Below, piece after piece: positions 6,037 through 6,429 of a stretch of DNA of 6,429 bases (positions are counted from its first letter, which is position 1; every line of letters starts with the position of its first letter). The notes beneath the pieces are model-generated. The model was given only the letters and a program-made list of their open reading frames with translations, was not told the DNA's origin and ran no database searches. A program made the translations under genes and the position numbers. Source of the DNA: an uncultured Eubacteriales bacterium (GTDB lineage: Bacteria > Bacillota > Clostridia > Christensenellales > Borkfalkiaceae); assembly GCA_900547645.1 (NCBI GenBank), contig URHP01000074.1, forward strand, positions 1 to 6,429, read 5' to 3'.

Positions 6037-6429
6037 TCAAAGCATCATTCCGGAAAGGACGAATGCCGCCATCAGGTAATAAAGAAGGATGAATCCCGAA
6101 AGCGCGATGCCCGTGATCGCAAGCGCTTTTCCTCCCTCTTCCGGTTTTTTCAGCGCAAAAATGCACATGGCAAGCCCGGCAAAGGCGGGCAGAACATAGT
6201 ATAAATCAAATGCGGCAGCGCTTCCGCACAGCGACATGGTCAGCAGAATGAAGCCGGCGACGAAGGCGATGACGGAAAAGACAAAGCCCGCGATCGCAAG
6301 CGCTCCGACCGGTTTTTTCTCCCGCGGCGGTTTGGGCTCCGCGGGCGCCGCTGCGTAACCGAACGCCGGCGTCGGCATGGGAACGGGTTCGGGCGCAGGG
6401 GGAAGGGCGGGCTGTTCGTCCGTCGGGGG
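6037..6429 (-). CDS. DUF4190-like small membrane protein with proline-rich N-terminal tail, 5' end off the window
   Basis: The frame is open from the right edge to a TGA at 6039-6037, giving 130 residues. The visible N-terminal 40 residues are rich in Pro, Ala and Glu (for example PPTDEQPALPPAPEPVPMPT). Three hydrophobic segments follow at about 41-67, 74-94 and 101-127. The first and third begin with near-identical motifs, ALAIAGFVF and ALAITGIAL, and the second is followed by KKPEEGGKALA. This repeated lAiaGi pattern is characteristic of DUF4190-type proteins, whose function is unknown. An ATG exists at 6378, but it has no Shine-Dalgarno sequence and the proline-rich composition continues upstream of it. 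The true start is therefore probably outside the window, perhaps after a further soluble region. It converges on the other small membrane protein. Family label tentative. Confidence 0.75.
   Translation of the reverse strand, partial: PPTDEQPALPPAPEPVPMPTPAFGYAAAPAEPKPPREKKPVGALAIAGFVFSVIAFVAGFILLTMSLCGSAAAFDLYYVLPAFAGLAMCIFALKKPEEGGKALAITGIALSGFILLYYLMAAFVLSGMML

Noticed and set aside
5597..6166. 189-codon minus-strand frame spanning both small membrane-protein genes and their terminator
   Set aside because: It runs through a strong terminator stem and opposite a gene with its own promoter and ribosome binding site. The product has no hydrophobic or domain pattern.
1..6429. Mobile element, CRISPR array, tandem repeats, or tRNA/rRNA genes
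   Set aside because: I saw no transposase-like products, terminal inverted repeats, spaced direct repeats or RNA-gene signatures on either strand.

Overview
The window is dense chromosomal housekeeping DNA from a bacterium, most likely a moderately GC-rich member of the Bacillota (Clostridia-like). This rests on three things: the gene order rpmB | Asp23-family gene - fakA - recG, which matches the Bacillus subtilis order rpmB | yloU - yloV - (sdaAB - sdaAA) - recG; strong AGGAGG-type ribosome binding sites; and consensus housekeeping sigma-factor promoters. GC is in the high fifties by eye, and third codon positions are strongly G/C-biased. That bias keeps long antisense frames open (743 and 566 codons opposite fakA and recG); I regard both as shadows. 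I see no phage, transposon, CRISPR array, tRNA or rRNA.

Layout. Positions 1-822 (+) hold the C-terminal part of a peptidase family M19 (membrane/renal dipeptidase-like) enzyme whose N-terminus lies off the left edge. It converges on rpmB (919-1107, -), the zinc-binding form of ribosomal protein L28, with a two-way terminator between them (874-905). Positions 1108-1321 are a divergent control region with one recognisable promoter on each strand. Rightward from there run an Asp23/Gls24 (YloU) family gene (1322-1672) and fakA (1733-3385), the kinase subunit for fatty-acid phosphorylation, closed by a terminator hairpin. recG (3479-5482), the replication-fork helicase, follows. Its Shine-Dalgarno sequence is too far from the start codon unless an intervening hairpin folds.

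Beyond recG the conserved neighbourhood ends. A perfect TTGACA-N17-TATAAT promoter drives an unassigned 129-residue protein with three predicted membrane segments (5582-5971). A strong stem-loop terminator (5987-6030) separates it from a second small membrane protein on the opposite strand (6037-6429). That one is DUF4190-like in pattern, has a proline-rich N-terminal tail, and runs off the right edge.

How the genes relate. FakA makes acyl-phosphate from exogenous fatty acids bound to a FakB (DegV-family) partner, which is not in this window. The Asp23-family gene is a conserved neighbour without a firmly established shared mechanism. RecG is functionally separate and appears insulated from fakA by a terminator. 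I found no convincing new multi-gene system. The most interesting points are the recG leader structure and the unusually strong promoter on the unknown membrane protein.
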